Below, one piece after another: positions 50,834 to 59,611 of a DNA stretch of 64,000 bases; within the stretch, counting starts at the first letter, position 1; every line of letters begins with the position of its first letter. The translations under genes and the position numbers were made by a program. This stretch comes from Anaerosacchariphilus hominis (GTDB taxonomy: Bacteria > Bacillota > Clostridia > Lachnospirales > Lachnospiraceae). The stretch covers positions 124,001 to 188,000 of the forward strand of contig NZ_JACOOR010000001.1 in the NCBI RefSeq assembly GCF_014290175.1, read 5' to 3'. The notes under the pieces were generated by a model. The model was not told the origin of the DNA. It saw only the letters and a list, made by a program, of their open reading frames with translations, and made no database searches.

Positions 50834-50876
50834 AGCACCGGAAAGGAAATACTGACTCCACTCTCCGGCGCTGCTA
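50834..50876 (-). terminator. Terminator of the YtrA/ABC-2 operon
   Basis: Stem AGCACCGGA / TCCGGCGCT (one mismatch) with a loop of about 22 nt. On the - strand it reads into ATTTTACATTT. It lies just behind the 40-residue membrane protein gene. Confidence 0.55.
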
Positions 50877-50884
50877 TTTATAAA

Positions 50885-51007
50885 TTACTCTGGCATATTT
50901 TTCTTTTCTTCTTGCTTCTTCTTATCCCGATATTTCCGTATGAGTTTATTACGGATAGGAACTCCAACACCAATCAAAAGCACAACTGCCAAAATTGTGA
51001 AATCCAT
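50885..51007 (-). CDS. 40-residue single-helix membrane protein
   Basis: ATG 51007 to TAA 50885. One hydrophobic helix (MDFTILAVVLLIGVGVPI) is followed by a strongly charged tail (RKYRDKKKQEEKKNMPE). GAGGTG is 6 nt before the ATG, and the gene lies 9 nt behind the ABC-2 permease gene. This is the format of a small accessory subunit of a transporter. It was found by reading the gap, as it is too short for common gene finders. Confidence 0.65.
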   Translation of the reverse strand: MDFTILAVVLLIGVGVPIRNKLIRKYRDKKKQEEKKNMPE

Positions 51008-51016
51008 ACAATCACC

Positions 51017-51667
51017 TCACATTTCCTTATTCTTCATAACCCGAATGGACAAGAAGATTGAAACCGCATACATCACGACAATAGCAAAAACCGCAAGCAA
51101 AACAAGAAGTATCGGAGAAGATTCAACGACTGAAATAATTGAGTTCCCGATAGCTGGCATTTTAGAGAGAAGAAGTAAAGTCACCAAAAAACCGGCCACT
51201 GGAATATACATAAATACCCGTCCTTTGATTGAGCCGTACTTGTAATATCCCGGAATCTGGAACACGGTATAGAGTGCAAATAGGAATACTCCTGCAATAG
51301 CGGCAGTTACAATATCAAATACGCCAACTGTTTCACCCAGCACTTTCAAGGCAAGCGGCTGTGCAATCAAAGAAATAATCAAAGAAAGAAGCCCCATTGC
51401 AAGGACGAAAACATAGCGTCCGATCACAAGCTCACTTTTACGAACAGGTAAAATACCAAACAGACGATCCATACTGTTTTTTTCTGTGATGGAAAAGGTA
51501 TATCCCGTCGTCATGGCAATAAAGCACATAGCAAATGATACCCCTGTCAGCAAAGAACGATTGATTGCGGCAAACACAATCGGCAGAAGCAGGGTAAAGC
51601 AAATCGTCTTAAAATATGGTTTTACCAATGCAATATCTAATTTTGTGGATTTCAAAATATTACTCAT
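51017..51667 (-). CDS. ABC-2-type transporter permease
   Basis: 216 residues with about six helices (for example IAMTTGYTFSITEKNSMDRL after the second, VLAMGLLSLIISLIAQPLAL and ILLVLLAVFAIVVMYAVSIF). The pattern FSITEKNSMDRLFGILPVRK is typical of the ABC2_membrane_5 permeases that follow YtrA regulators. ATG 51667 lies 4 nt behind AAAGGTGA. It overlaps the ATPase gene by 8 nt. The substrate is unknown; cell-wall antibiotics are likely inducers in relatives. Confidence 0.82.
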   Translation of the reverse strand: MSNILKSTKLDIALVKPYFKTICFTLLLPIVFAAINRSLLTGVSFAMCFIAMTTGYTFSITEKNSMDRLFGILPVRKSELVIGRYVFVLAMGLLSLIISLIAQPLALKVLGETVGVFDIVTAAIAGVFLFALYTVFQIPGYYKYGSIKGRVFMYIPVAGFLVTLLLLSKMPAIGNSIISVVESSPILLVLLAVFAIVVMYAVSIFLSIRVMKNKEM

Positions 51668-52520
51668 AATCGTCACCTTTCTTGCTTGTAAACACTACAA
51701 TTTCATCAATAGTGGCAGGCTCAACAGTCAGGTTGGAGAAACCGTTAATATCTTCGGTTTTCATCAGAGCCTCAAATCCCGTAGGGAATGTACGAATACC
51801 AGCCGCCTTATTTTTCAGATCATCGGACAGTTCCTCAATTCCACCTTTTACAATGCGGAACATATCTACAAAATCATCTTTGTTGCCAGTAAAGAACAAC
51901 TCGCCATAACTGATGTAGGTAATATAATCGGCTGCACGCTCCAAATCTCCTGTGATATGGGTGGAGAACAAAACACTATGCTCGCCATCTTCAATATACT
52001 CTGAAAGAATTTTCAAAAGTTCATCTCTGGAAACCGGATCAAGTCCACTGGTCGGCTCGTCGAGGATCAGCAGTTTGGCGTCGTATGAAAACGCACAGGC
52101 AAGCATTAACTTCATCTGCATACCTTTGGAAAGTTCTTTTACCTTTTTGGTTGGTGCAATGTGGAATTTCCGTAACATATCCGCAAATTTCTGGCTGTCC
52201 CAATTTGGATAAAATACCGAAATGGATTTTTCAACCTGCGACACTTTCCAATCATCACTGAAATAATTTGTATCGAAAACAACGCCCAGCTCTGATTTTA
52301 CTTTTTGTTCTTCTGCGATATTATCCAGCCCCATCACTTTGACTGTGCCGCCGGTGCGCTTGAGCATATTCAAAATCAGTTTGATTGTCGTTGTTTTGCC
52401 AGAACCATTCGGGCCGATCAAGCCCATAATATATCCCTTTGGCAAAGTAAAGCTGATATTGTGAAGCTGAAAAGAATCAAAAGATTTTGAAAGATTCGTT
52501 ACCTCTAAATAATTAGTCAT
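51660..52520 (-). CDS. ABC transporter ATPase (YtrB-like)
   Basis: 286 residues: Walker A GPNGSGKTTT, signature LSKGMQMKLMLACAFSYD, Walker B LLILDEPTSGLD and switch histidine LFSTHITG. A C-terminal domain of about 70 residues follows. It pairs with the ABC-2 permease behind it and overlaps the GntR gene by 8 nt. Drug- or peptide-export is the usual role of this set. Confidence 0.9.
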   Translation of the reverse strand: MTNYLEVTNLSKSFDSFQLHNISFTLPKGYIMGLIGPNGSGKTTTIKLILNMLKRTGGTVKVMGLDNIAEEQKVKSELGVVFDTNYFSDDWKVSQVEKSISVFYPNWDSQKFADMLRKFHIAPTKKVKELSKGMQMKLMLACAFSYDAKLLILDEPTSGLDPVSRDELLKILSEYIEDGEHSVLFSTHITGDLERAADYITYISYGELFFTGNKDDFVDMFRIVKGGIEELSDDLKNKAAGIRTFPTGFEALMKTEDINGFSNLTVEPATIDEIVVFTSKKGDDYE

Positions 52521-52896
52521 CTGTTTTTACCTCCGTTAAAATGTCCAAAAGGCGATGTAATTCCTCTGTGGATAGATTTGCCATTCTTGCAGCTTTTATT
52601 GCTTCGGTAAGATTGTTTTCTACTTTGCAAATAAGCTGCTCCTTAATCAGTTCTGAACCAGACCCCATTACGAAACATCCGCGCCCCTGCACATTTTTAA
52701 CAAAGCCCTCTTGCTCTAATTCTGTGTATGCCTTTGTCACTGTTAAGACGCTGATCTTTAAGTCTTTGGCAAGTGTTCTAAGAGAGGGCAAAGTTTCTTC
52801 GGCTTGAAGCTCACCAGCTAAAATAGCCGCCTTGATCTGCTGTTTAATCTGCTCGTATATGGGGACGCCAGATACATTTGAAATAATAAGTTTCAT
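52513..52896 (-). CDS. YtrA-subfamily GntR regulator
   Basis: 127 residues. The N-terminal GntR winged helix is clear: PIYEQIKQQIKAAILAGELQ, LPSLRTLAKDLKISVLTVTK and AYTELEQEGFVKNVQGRGCF. The C-terminal part is a short helical dimer domain, as in YtrA, without a ligand domain. It probably represses its own operon through the palindrome at 52923-52950. Confidence 0.9.
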   Translation of the reverse strand: MKLIISNVSGVPIYEQIKQQIKAAILAGELQAEETLPSLRTLAKDLKISVLTVTKAYTELEQEGFVKNVQGRGCFVMGSGSELIKEQLICKVENNLTEAIKAARMANLSTEELHRLLDILTEVKTDD

Positions 52897-52922
52897 TGCT
52901 GTATCCTCCGTGTGTTTTGACT

Positions 52923-52950
52923 GTTATGCTGTTATGTATAACAGTATAAC
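52923..52950. promoter_or_regulatory. YtrA-type palindromic operator
   Basis: GTTATGCTGTTAT (52923-52935) and ATAACAGTATAAC (52938-52950) form a 13-bp inverted repeat with one mismatch, separated by GT. It lies 27 nt upstream of the GntR gene, as expected for an autoregulatory site. Confidence 0.7.
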
Positions 52951-53000
52951 ACGCAATTTTTCAAAAAGCAATATAGTTTAAGAAAAGTTCATAATAGCAA

Positions 53001-53041
53001 AAATTGGTCGGGACAATAAATTTACTGTCCTGACCAATTTC
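53001..53041 (-). terminator. Terminator after the double-receiver gene
   Basis: Stem AAATTGGTCGGGACA / TGTCCTGACCAATTT (one mismatch) with a loop of about 11 nt; on the - strand it reads into TTTTTG. It closes the 59482-53101 operon. Confidence 0.75.
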
Positions 53042-53100
53042 TCATAAAAAAGCGTCTATCCTGTCCACTACAAAGACATATTTTTATATGTGTAACGATC

Positions 53101-53871
53101 TCATTCCACAAAGAACAGAACCCGCCGGATCAGCTCCGGGATATTGACCGGGGCGGTGATGTAGTCGTTCACGCCCTCATGCCGGTATTCATATTCCGTG
53201 GCAAGGTCATTGTTCTCGGTGAGGATAAAGAATGGCAGAAGCCGGACAGGGGGATTCTTCATTTGGAACATCCCCGCCACCCGCCGCAGCGTATGAAACA
53301 GCTCCATTGCTGTGCCGTCCGGCAGTTCCAGATTGCACAAGATCAGTTCAATTTCCTTATCCTCAAAAATCCGGCGCTTGGCCTCCTCAATCGAGGAAAC
53401 CAGAATCAGGTCAAAGCCCTTTTGTAGCATAGCAGCCCGCAGCACTTCGGCGCTGGTATCTTCTGTGTAGACAAAGAGCAGCTTGTGAAAAGTCGGAGTC
53501 TTTTCGCCAGATAACTGCCGGTAGGCGTATTCCACCAGCTTATCTTGCACCAACTGCCCTTTCATTTTGTCCATGCACAGCGTCGCGCCCCGGCGCCTGG
53601 CCTCCTGTTCGTAGTCGTCCTTGTCATGGCAGGACACCAGAATAAAAGGCAGCTCCTTATCTGCAGCTCGCACCTCGTCCAGAAAGTCCATGCCGGAGCC
53701 GTCCGGCAGGTCGAGATCACAGCAAATCACCAGCGGTATTTCTTCTTGGATGGCGGCCCGCGCTTCATTCAGTGTGCAAGCTGTTTTTACCGGGTAGCCC
53801 CGGTGCTGTAAATACTTTCTTAAACTCCATATATAGGTATCACTATCGTCAATCAACAGTATCTTTTTCAT
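53101..53871 (-). CDS. Double-receiver protein without output domain
   Basis: 256 residues, two receiver domains and nothing else. Receiver 1 (1-118) is intact: acidic pair D8/D9, D52 in CCDLDLPDGSG and K102. Receiver 2 (about 129-256) is degenerate: the phosphoacceptor is N180 (LCNLELPDG) and the usual lysine is Ala in YITAPVNIPEL. It has no DNA-binding or enzymatic domain, so it may work as a phosphate sink or protein-contact regulator of a kinase. It is the last gene of the ABC operon at 59482-53101. Confidence 0.8.
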   Translation of the reverse strand: MKKILLIDDSDTYIWSLRKYLQHRGYPVKTACTLNEARAAIQEEIPLVICCDLDLPDGSGMDFLDEVRAADKELPFILVSCHDKDDYEQEARRRGATLCMDKMKGQLVQDKLVEYAYRQLSGEKTPTFHKLLFVYTEDTSAEVLRAAMLQKGFDLILVSSIEEAKRRIFEDKEIELILCNLELPDGTAMELFHTLRRVAGMFQMKNPPVRLLPFFILTENNDLATEYEYRHEGVNDYITAPVNIPELIRRVLFFVE

Positions 53872-53953
53872 ATATCTACCCCCGATTTTAATTTATTAAA
53901 ATGATAACAGAAAAAGCGAGGCAGCACGCTGCCGCCCCGCCGATTCTATATGC

Positions 53954-56338
53954 TTATTCCATCGCCCGCATTTCTTCCACAAGCGATTGATTTCTCTGCC
54001 TGCGCATTGTCCAGAAGGACAAGATAATTTCCAGACCAAACAGCACCAGCACGAACAGCCCCATTTGCAGGAAGGGGAAGGAATATGGCATGATCGCTCC
54101 AAAGAAAGTCATTTCACTGAATTTCCGGGCAGCGATCACTGCAATCGGGAGACCGACTGCCAGCGTTGCCAGCGCAGCAGAAAACGCATAGCAAATTCCC
54201 TCATAGATGGTCATTTGACAGAGCTGCTTTCTGGTCAGGCCGATGGCGCGAAAGACACTGTTTTCCCTCTTTCTGGACATCTGATTGGAGAGGGTGGTGT
54301 TGATGAGATTGACCACGCCAAAGAGGAACACCAGCCAGGACAGCGCCTGAAAACCTCCAAAAACGACCCGGTTTTCCATTTCCTCATAATCCTTATGTAT
54401 CCCAATGGTGTCCAGTGCAAGGTCTGGATTGGAAGAAATGATCGCGCTCAGACTGTTTTCAATCTGCTCCGCCTTTTGGGGATCGCTGACAATGCTCCAG
54501 GAATAATCAAAACAATCGATCATAGGCATTGCTTCCTGAAACAGCTCTTTGGTTGCAACCATGCAGGTGCTGTCCAATGTCAGAGGACCATGACCATTTT
54601 GAAGCTCATCATTTATGAACAGACCGGAAACAGTGACAGGAATCTCTTGCTCCCCTATGGTAAGTTTTATAACTGAGCCCACATCTACACCGATCATATC
54701 TTCTGCATATTCCATATCGAGTGCAATACTATGAGAATCTTGAGGTAAAGTCCCCGACATAAGTGCCGCTTCCATTTGATCCCTGTTTCGGTCACTCAAC
54801 AGATCGCACATTCCGCCGGAAGAGCTTTCCTCATTCTCAAACCGCACATGAACCGCCTGACGATTCTCTATCACATCTGTCACGCCGTCCACAGCCAGCA
54901 CCTCCTGCCGAAGTGCTTCATTCAAAGGATTTCCTTTTGACATCACCTCATATTCTGTTTTTTCAGAATGGATATAGATTTTATAATCCCCATCCGGGAA
55001 ATACTGTCTTGCGATCCGCTCCGGCGAACGAACCAAAAGAATAGAAGCTGTCACCAAAAGGATCACCCCGCCCAGACTCAGGGAAGCCACGATACTGATA
55101 GTCTTTTTGCGGTCACGCCTGAAATTTGCAATTCCCATGGAGAGGGGATTTAACCGCATATTCTTCTTATGTGTGTGGGCCTTTCCGCTCTGATTGCCGG
55201 TAAAGCGGACTGCTTCAATCGGGGAGATACCGGCGGCAATCTTTACCGGTCTGCGGATCGCAATGGATACCATAAACCAGCCAAGCAGCGCAGTCAAAAC
55301 AATCGCGGCTGCATAAAATAGCAGATTAAACCCACGGGGAAACAGCGCAAACCCGGCTGCACATCCCAGCAAAATACCGATACCAATGCCAGCCCATCCT
55401 AAGAAACGGCCTTCTTTTTTAACAATACGGCGGATCTGTTTTGGCGTTGTGCCGATGGTCCGCAGTTGTCCATAGCTTTGGATTTTGTCATTGATAGAAA
55501 TTCGGAAGATACTTTGTATCACAACATACCCTCCGATGATGACCAGAACTGCAATTCCGGCAACCAGCGCCAGCATACTGACATTCACAGGCTGCTTATA
55601 GAACTTCATATAGCTGAGGTTCATAATCGGCATTTCCAGCTGATATTCCTTTGCGATCTCCCGGCTGCGGGCAGTCAGTTCTGTTTCATCCATTTGCTGC
55701 TCATTCTGAAAATGCACATAAGCGCGATAATCAGCGGGGTCATAGCCGCTCCATCCTTTCAAAGCTTCTTTGGAAAGAAGAATGGAACAGCCATTTACCT
55801 CTTTTTCCTTATAGCCTTCCAGAATGCCAGTCACCGTATATTCTCCGTGAAAGCTCTCGCTGCTTAGCATAACCTTTTCGCCAATCCCGGCGTCTGCACC
55901 ATATTCGGAAAGGAAATAACGGCTGACCGCTACCTCATCCTCCTTTTGGGGCAGGCGGCCTTCCAAAAGCTTCATCTGGTCACGGGCAATATACATCGTT
56001 TCCTCATCACAATAAATATAGGAGGCGTTGTATCCCTGCTCCGCAGGTTCCACAGCCAGCATATAATACTCTCCTACCCTTGAGAAGTCATCCAGCCCCT
56101 TCAGGGTGGACACATCTTCCTCGGTAATCCTGGTATAGACTGCCTCATAGGTATCCTCCACATGATTTTTCTCTATCTGCTGGGTAGACAAAGCCATCAC
56201 AATCGAAAAACAGATCAGACAGGATGCCAGCGCAACGGCGATCACCACCATCAGATTCCGGCGCTTCTCACTTTTCAAACTTTTTCTTGCCAGTTTCCTG
56301 ACAATATTTCCTGTATCATTCTCAAATGGTACTGTCAT
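53954..56338 (-). CDS. MacB/FtsX-type ABC permease, copy 1
   Basis: About 794 residues. The start ATG 56338 gives MTVPFENDTG, an opening shared by the other two permeases of this cluster, and is 9 nt from AAAGGAG. Eight helices in two FtsX blocks flank an extracellular part. RKLARKSLKSEKRRNLMVVI at the N-terminus and the middle YGQLRTIGTTPKQIRRIVKK are typical of this group. The C-terminal helices end with EEMRAME. It probably forms a transporter with the ATPase at 58817. Confidence 0.87.
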   Translation of the reverse strand: MTVPFENDTGNIVRKLARKSLKSEKRRNLMVVIAVALASCLICFSIVMALSTQQIEKNHVEDTYEAVYTRITEEDVSTLKGLDDFSRVGEYYMLAVEPAEQGYNASYIYCDEETMYIARDQMKLLEGRLPQKEDEVAVSRYFLSEYGADAGIGEKVMLSSESFHGEYTVTGILEGYKEKEVNGCSILLSKEALKGWSGYDPADYRAYVHFQNEQQMDETELTARSREIAKEYQLEMPIMNLSYMKFYKQPVNVSMLALVAGIAVLVIIGGYVVIQSIFRISINDKIQSYGQLRTIGTTPKQIRRIVKKEGRFLGWAGIGIGILLGCAAGFALFPRGFNLLFYAAAIVLTALLGWFMVSIAIRRPVKIAAGISPIEAVRFTGNQSGKAHTHKKNMRLNPLSMGIANFRRDRKKTISIVASLSLGGVILLVTASILLVRSPERIARQYFPDGDYKIYIHSEKTEYEVMSKGNPLNEALRQEVLAVDGVTDVIENRQAVHVRFENEESSSGGMCDLLSDRNRDQMEAALMSGTLPQDSHSIALDMEYAEDMIGVDVGSVIKLTIGEQEIPVTVSGLFINDELQNGHGPLTLDSTCMVATKELFQEAMPMIDCFDYSWSIVSDPQKAEQIENSLSAIISSNPDLALDTIGIHKDYEEMENRVVFGGFQALSWLVFLFGVVNLINTTLSNQMSRKRENSVFRAIGLTRKQLCQMTIYEGICYAFSAALATLAVGLPIAVIAARKFSEMTFFGAIMPYSFPFLQMGLFVLVLFGLEIILSFWTMRRQRNQSLVEEMRAME

Positions 56339-56417
56339 TTTGATCATCTCCTTTAAGTCTTATATTTCTGCTATCAGCAAAGCGGCGGCTTTCCGCCTCG
56401 GAAGCCGCCGCCTCTGG

Positions 56418-58802
56418 TTATTCCATGGTCTTAATCCGATCCACAAGGGAAAGCCGTTTGGAATAACGGACAGCAACCACAGAGAAGATTCCGGTCACAA
56501 CCAAAAGTGCCAGAACAAAAACAACCGTTTCCATCAAAGGGAATTGATAGGACAGTTCCCCGAAAATATGAAAACTGCTGATCACATAGTCCAAAATCCA
56601 GCCCAGGGTTCCACCGATACCAACCGACAGTAACACCGTAACCCCTGCATACCACAGGCATTCTGCAATCAGCATACGGGAAACCTGCTTTCCTGTCATG
56701 CCCACAGACTGCAAAATCCCAATCTCCTGCTGCCTTGCCAGCAGATTGGTCATCAGGGTGTTGACCAGATTTACCATGGAGAACACAAACAGGAACGCCA
56801 ACAACAGATAAACACCGCGGGTCATTGTCTTTAACTGCGATTCCAGGGATGCCGCATGGTCTGCCCTGGAAAATACCGTCAGCACCGGATTTTCCAGCAG
56901 GCTGAAAATAGACGCCCTGAGCGCATCAGAGTCCTCCGATGTATGGACATTCCAGACAGCCTCTCTGTTCTCAATATCCGGGTAAAGCTGGTCGGCCAGT
57001 TCTTCTGTAAGGGTAAACAGCCCCCATGCACCGGTTCCCGATGTCACTGACGGCTTCGCAATTCCCATGACCGTTACTTCTATGGCCTTGCCGTCCATGG
57101 ATTCAAAGGTCAGCACATCCCCAATCGCAGGCGTATAGCCATAAAACATACTTAAAAGGTGATCTTCCACGTCCGTCACGACCACACCGTTGTTTGCGGC
57201 AAGCTCCTCATAATCCGCACTGCCCTGTTCCAGATTTTCCTCCGGCAGCCATTGTTCCATCTGCTCCCTGCCAAACACCGGGAATTTTAATGCAACACTT
57301 TCCTGGGGGAATTTCACCGTTGCGGATGTCACCTCATGGCTGGTGATGGATTCCACTCCATCCAGGGCAAGCAGCTCTTGACGAAGTTCTTCTGTCAATG
57401 GATTCTCCCGCGCAATATCAGGCAGTCCTTCCGCCCCTCCCGAATCCATCCAGCTGACCTCGTAGTTACAGTGATCCCCCATGGCTTCCATCGCCATCTT
57501 TTCGGGACTGATGGAGTTCAGCACCGTAGCGGCCGTCACCAGAAATACACCCGTCAGTCCTAAAGAGGTCAGGGTGATGACTGTCTTTTTCCTGCTCCGC
57601 CTGAAATTCATCTGTGCCATGGAGAATGGCGTAATGCGGTGGTTTTTCTGATCTTTACGGTCTGTTGCCGTTTCATAACCGCTGGAGCGCACCGCTTCGA
57701 TTGGGGATACCTTCGCCGCTATGCGGACCGGTGCATGGATGGACAGAAATACCGTCAGTGCGCAGGCTGCTGCGGTCGCAGCCAGATAAGGCAGATTGCC
57801 CATCCAACTCCAATGTGCCGGGAAAATGGCAAACCCGATAGCACCTCCAACCAAAAGCCCCAGCGGGATGCCGCAGAGAGATAACAGCAATCCCTCCCGC
57901 CGCACGATCCGGCGAATCTGTTTTGGCGTTGTACCAATCACCTTCAGGCGTCCATATTCCCGCATTTTGCCCTTTACGGAAATGAAAAAGATACTGTAAA
58001 TAACCACGGCACAGGCAACCAGCAAAAGGATCGCCACCGGAATGTAATATTTCATCACGCCGGACTTAAAGCCCTGCATATCGAAATAGTTGGAACTGTA
58101 AAAAATCTGATCCTCTGAGACACCGTTGGCAGAAAGGAATGCTGCAATATCCGCCTTGAGCTGCTCCAGCTCCATATCGTCCGCACCGGTATAACGAAGC
58201 CGAAATTCAAACAGCGGCTCCCCCTGTGCCATCTCCTCCACAAATGCTTCGGATACATAAAGCTGGAACATACGGGAGTCATTCTCCACATCCATGATAC
58301 CGCTGACGGTATAAGTCTGCTTTCCATTTCCAAGATTCACTTCTATGGTCTGCCCGACTTCTGCCGGAATTTCAAAGTAATCAAGAAATGCCCGTTCTAC
58401 CAGAATTTCATTGGCAGCCTGCGGAAGCGTCCCGGTAAAGGAAGGTTTCTTCCCCAATTCCATCCAGTTGGCATCCGCATACTCCACGGTCAGAACGCTG
58501 TCACCATAGCGGGCGGAACCGTAATTCTGTGAAAGGCCCCAGCGTTCCACCTCCGGGCAGGCTTTTAATTTTTCAATCGTATCACGGTCACAATTCACCA
58601 CAACCGCCTGATACTGTCCCCGAATGTCCGCCTCCAGTTTTCTGTCACTTCCCGCTCCTGCACAAAAAATCGCTGCCATCAAAGCGGCTGCCAGAGCAAT
58701 CGTTACGATCACAAACAGGTTGCGCCGCTTATCTGTCTGAATGCTTCGTGACGCCAATTTTTTAATGACCGGCCCTGTATCATTTTCAAAAGGCAATGTC
58801 AT
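56418..58802 (-). CDS. MacB/FtsX-type ABC permease, copy 2
   Basis: About 794 residues, colinear with the product of the previous gene: MTLPFENDTGPVIKKLASRS, then QTDKRRNLFVIV, YGRLKVIGTTPKQIRRIVRR and a C-terminus ending KTME. The pair is likely an old tandem duplication forming a heterodimeric permease. ATG 58802 follows GGAGGTGGCAGAC; a GTG at 58811 lies inside the ribosome site. It is 14 nt from the ATPase gene. Confidence 0.87.
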   Translation of the reverse strand: MTLPFENDTGPVIKKLASRSIQTDKRRNLFVIVTIALAAALMAAIFCAGAGSDRKLEADIRGQYQAVVVNCDRDTIEKLKACPEVERWGLSQNYGSARYGDSVLTVEYADANWMELGKKPSFTGTLPQAANEILVERAFLDYFEIPAEVGQTIEVNLGNGKQTYTVSGIMDVENDSRMFQLYVSEAFVEEMAQGEPLFEFRLRYTGADDMELEQLKADIAAFLSANGVSEDQIFYSSNYFDMQGFKSGVMKYYIPVAILLLVACAVVIYSIFFISVKGKMREYGRLKVIGTTPKQIRRIVRREGLLLSLCGIPLGLLVGGAIGFAIFPAHWSWMGNLPYLAATAAACALTVFLSIHAPVRIAAKVSPIEAVRSSGYETATDRKDQKNHRITPFSMAQMNFRRSRKKTVITLTSLGLTGVFLVTAATVLNSISPEKMAMEAMGDHCNYEVSWMDSGGAEGLPDIARENPLTEELRQELLALDGVESITSHEVTSATVKFPQESVALKFPVFGREQMEQWLPEENLEQGSADYEELAANNGVVVTDVEDHLLSMFYGYTPAIGDVLTFESMDGKAIEVTVMGIAKPSVTSGTGAWGLFTLTEELADQLYPDIENREAVWNVHTSEDSDALRASIFSLLENPVLTVFSRADHAASLESQLKTMTRGVYLLLAFLFVFSMVNLVNTLMTNLLARQQEIGILQSVGMTGKQVSRMLIAECLWYAGVTVLLSVGIGGTLGWILDYVISSFHIFGELSYQFPLMETVVFVLALLVVTGIFSVVAVRYSKRLSLVDRIKTME

Positions 58803-58816
58803 GTCTGCCACCTCCT

Positions 58817-59482
58817 TTATTCAACGATTTTGCCATCCTCAATCCGCACGATACGGTCTGCAAGCTGGGCAATGGCATCATTATGTGTGATCATCACCAG
58901 CGTCTGGTTAAATTCACGACTCGTTCTCTGCAAAAGCCCCAGCACATCGGCGCTGGTCCTGCTGTCCAGGTTTCCGGTAGGTTCATCGGCAAGGACGATA
59001 GCGGGCTTTGACACCAGAGCGCGGGCGATGGCTACACGCTGCTGCTGGCCGCCGGAGAGGTTGTTTGGCATATTCTTCAGCTTATCCTCCAGTCCCAGCA
59101 TGGACACCACATCCGCCATGAATTTCTGATCCACCGTATCCCCATCCAGTTCCACGGGCAAAACGATGTTCTCATGAACATTTAGGATCGGCACTAGATT
59201 GTAGTTCTGGAAAATAAAGCCGATATTGCGGCGGCGGAAGATGGTAAGCTGCTCATCGTTCATCTTCGCCAGCTCCTTATCCCGCACCATCACGCTACCG
59301 GAAGTGGGGGTATCCAGGCCGCCCATCATGTGAAGCAGGGTGGACTTACCGGAGCCGGAAGTGCCGACCACCGCCACAAATTCGCCCTCCTCCACAGAGA
59401 AGTTCACGCCATCCAGGGCGCGGGTAATGTTCGGCTCTGTGCCGTAGTATTTTTTAAGATCAGTTGTCTGCAAAATTTTCAT
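58817..59482 (-). CDS. MacB-type ABC transporter ATPase
   Basis: 221 residues: Walker A GTSGSGKST, signature LSGGQQQRVAIARAL, Walker B IVLADEPTGNLD and switch MITHNDA. It is the standard small ATPase of FtsX-type transporters. It is the first gene of the unit ATPase-permease-permease-double receiver, read from the box promoter at about 59520. It may also serve the 887-residue permease encoded upstream, which has no ATPase of its own. Confidence 0.92.
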   Translation of the reverse strand: MKILQTTDLKKYYGTEPNITRALDGVNFSVEEGEFVAVVGTSGSGKSTLLHMMGGLDTPTSGSVMVRDKELAKMNDEQLTIFRRRNIGFIFQNYNLVPILNVHENIVLPVELDGDTVDQKFMADVVSMLGLEDKLKNMPNNLSGGQQQRVAIARALVSKPAIVLADEPTGNLDSRTSADVLGLLQRTSREFNQTLVMITHNDAIAQLADRIVRIEDGKIVE

Positions 59483-59516
59483 AACAGTTACCTGCCTTTC
59501 TTAATTTTTTGAGTAT

Positions 59517-59603
59517 AGGGTAAAGGGCAAATGTTGCAGAATTGTCCTAAAGGGTATGAAAATCTATGGTGAATTGCTTCAATTTTAGGACAATTCATTT
59601 TTC
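59517..59603 (-). promoter_or_regulatory. CTGCAACATTTG box promoter, copy 3, with upstream box
   Basis: On the - strand: AATTGTCCTAAAATTGAAGC then AATTCACC, a gap, then TTTAGGACAATT and CTGCAACATTTG. TACCCT lies 11 nt and TATACT 16 nt after CTGCAA. The outer AATTGTCCTAAA and inner TTTAGGACAATT are inverted repeats, so a long hairpin is also possible. Confidence 0.6.
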
Positions 59604-59611
59604 AGTAAGAC

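Noticed and set aside
59521..59603. The hairpin formed by AATTGTCCTAAA and TTTAGGACAATT considered as a plain terminator
   Set aside because: The loop is long, the inner half recurs without the outer half at 50803 and 62675, and it lies at a fixed distance from TAnnnT; a promoter control element explains it better.
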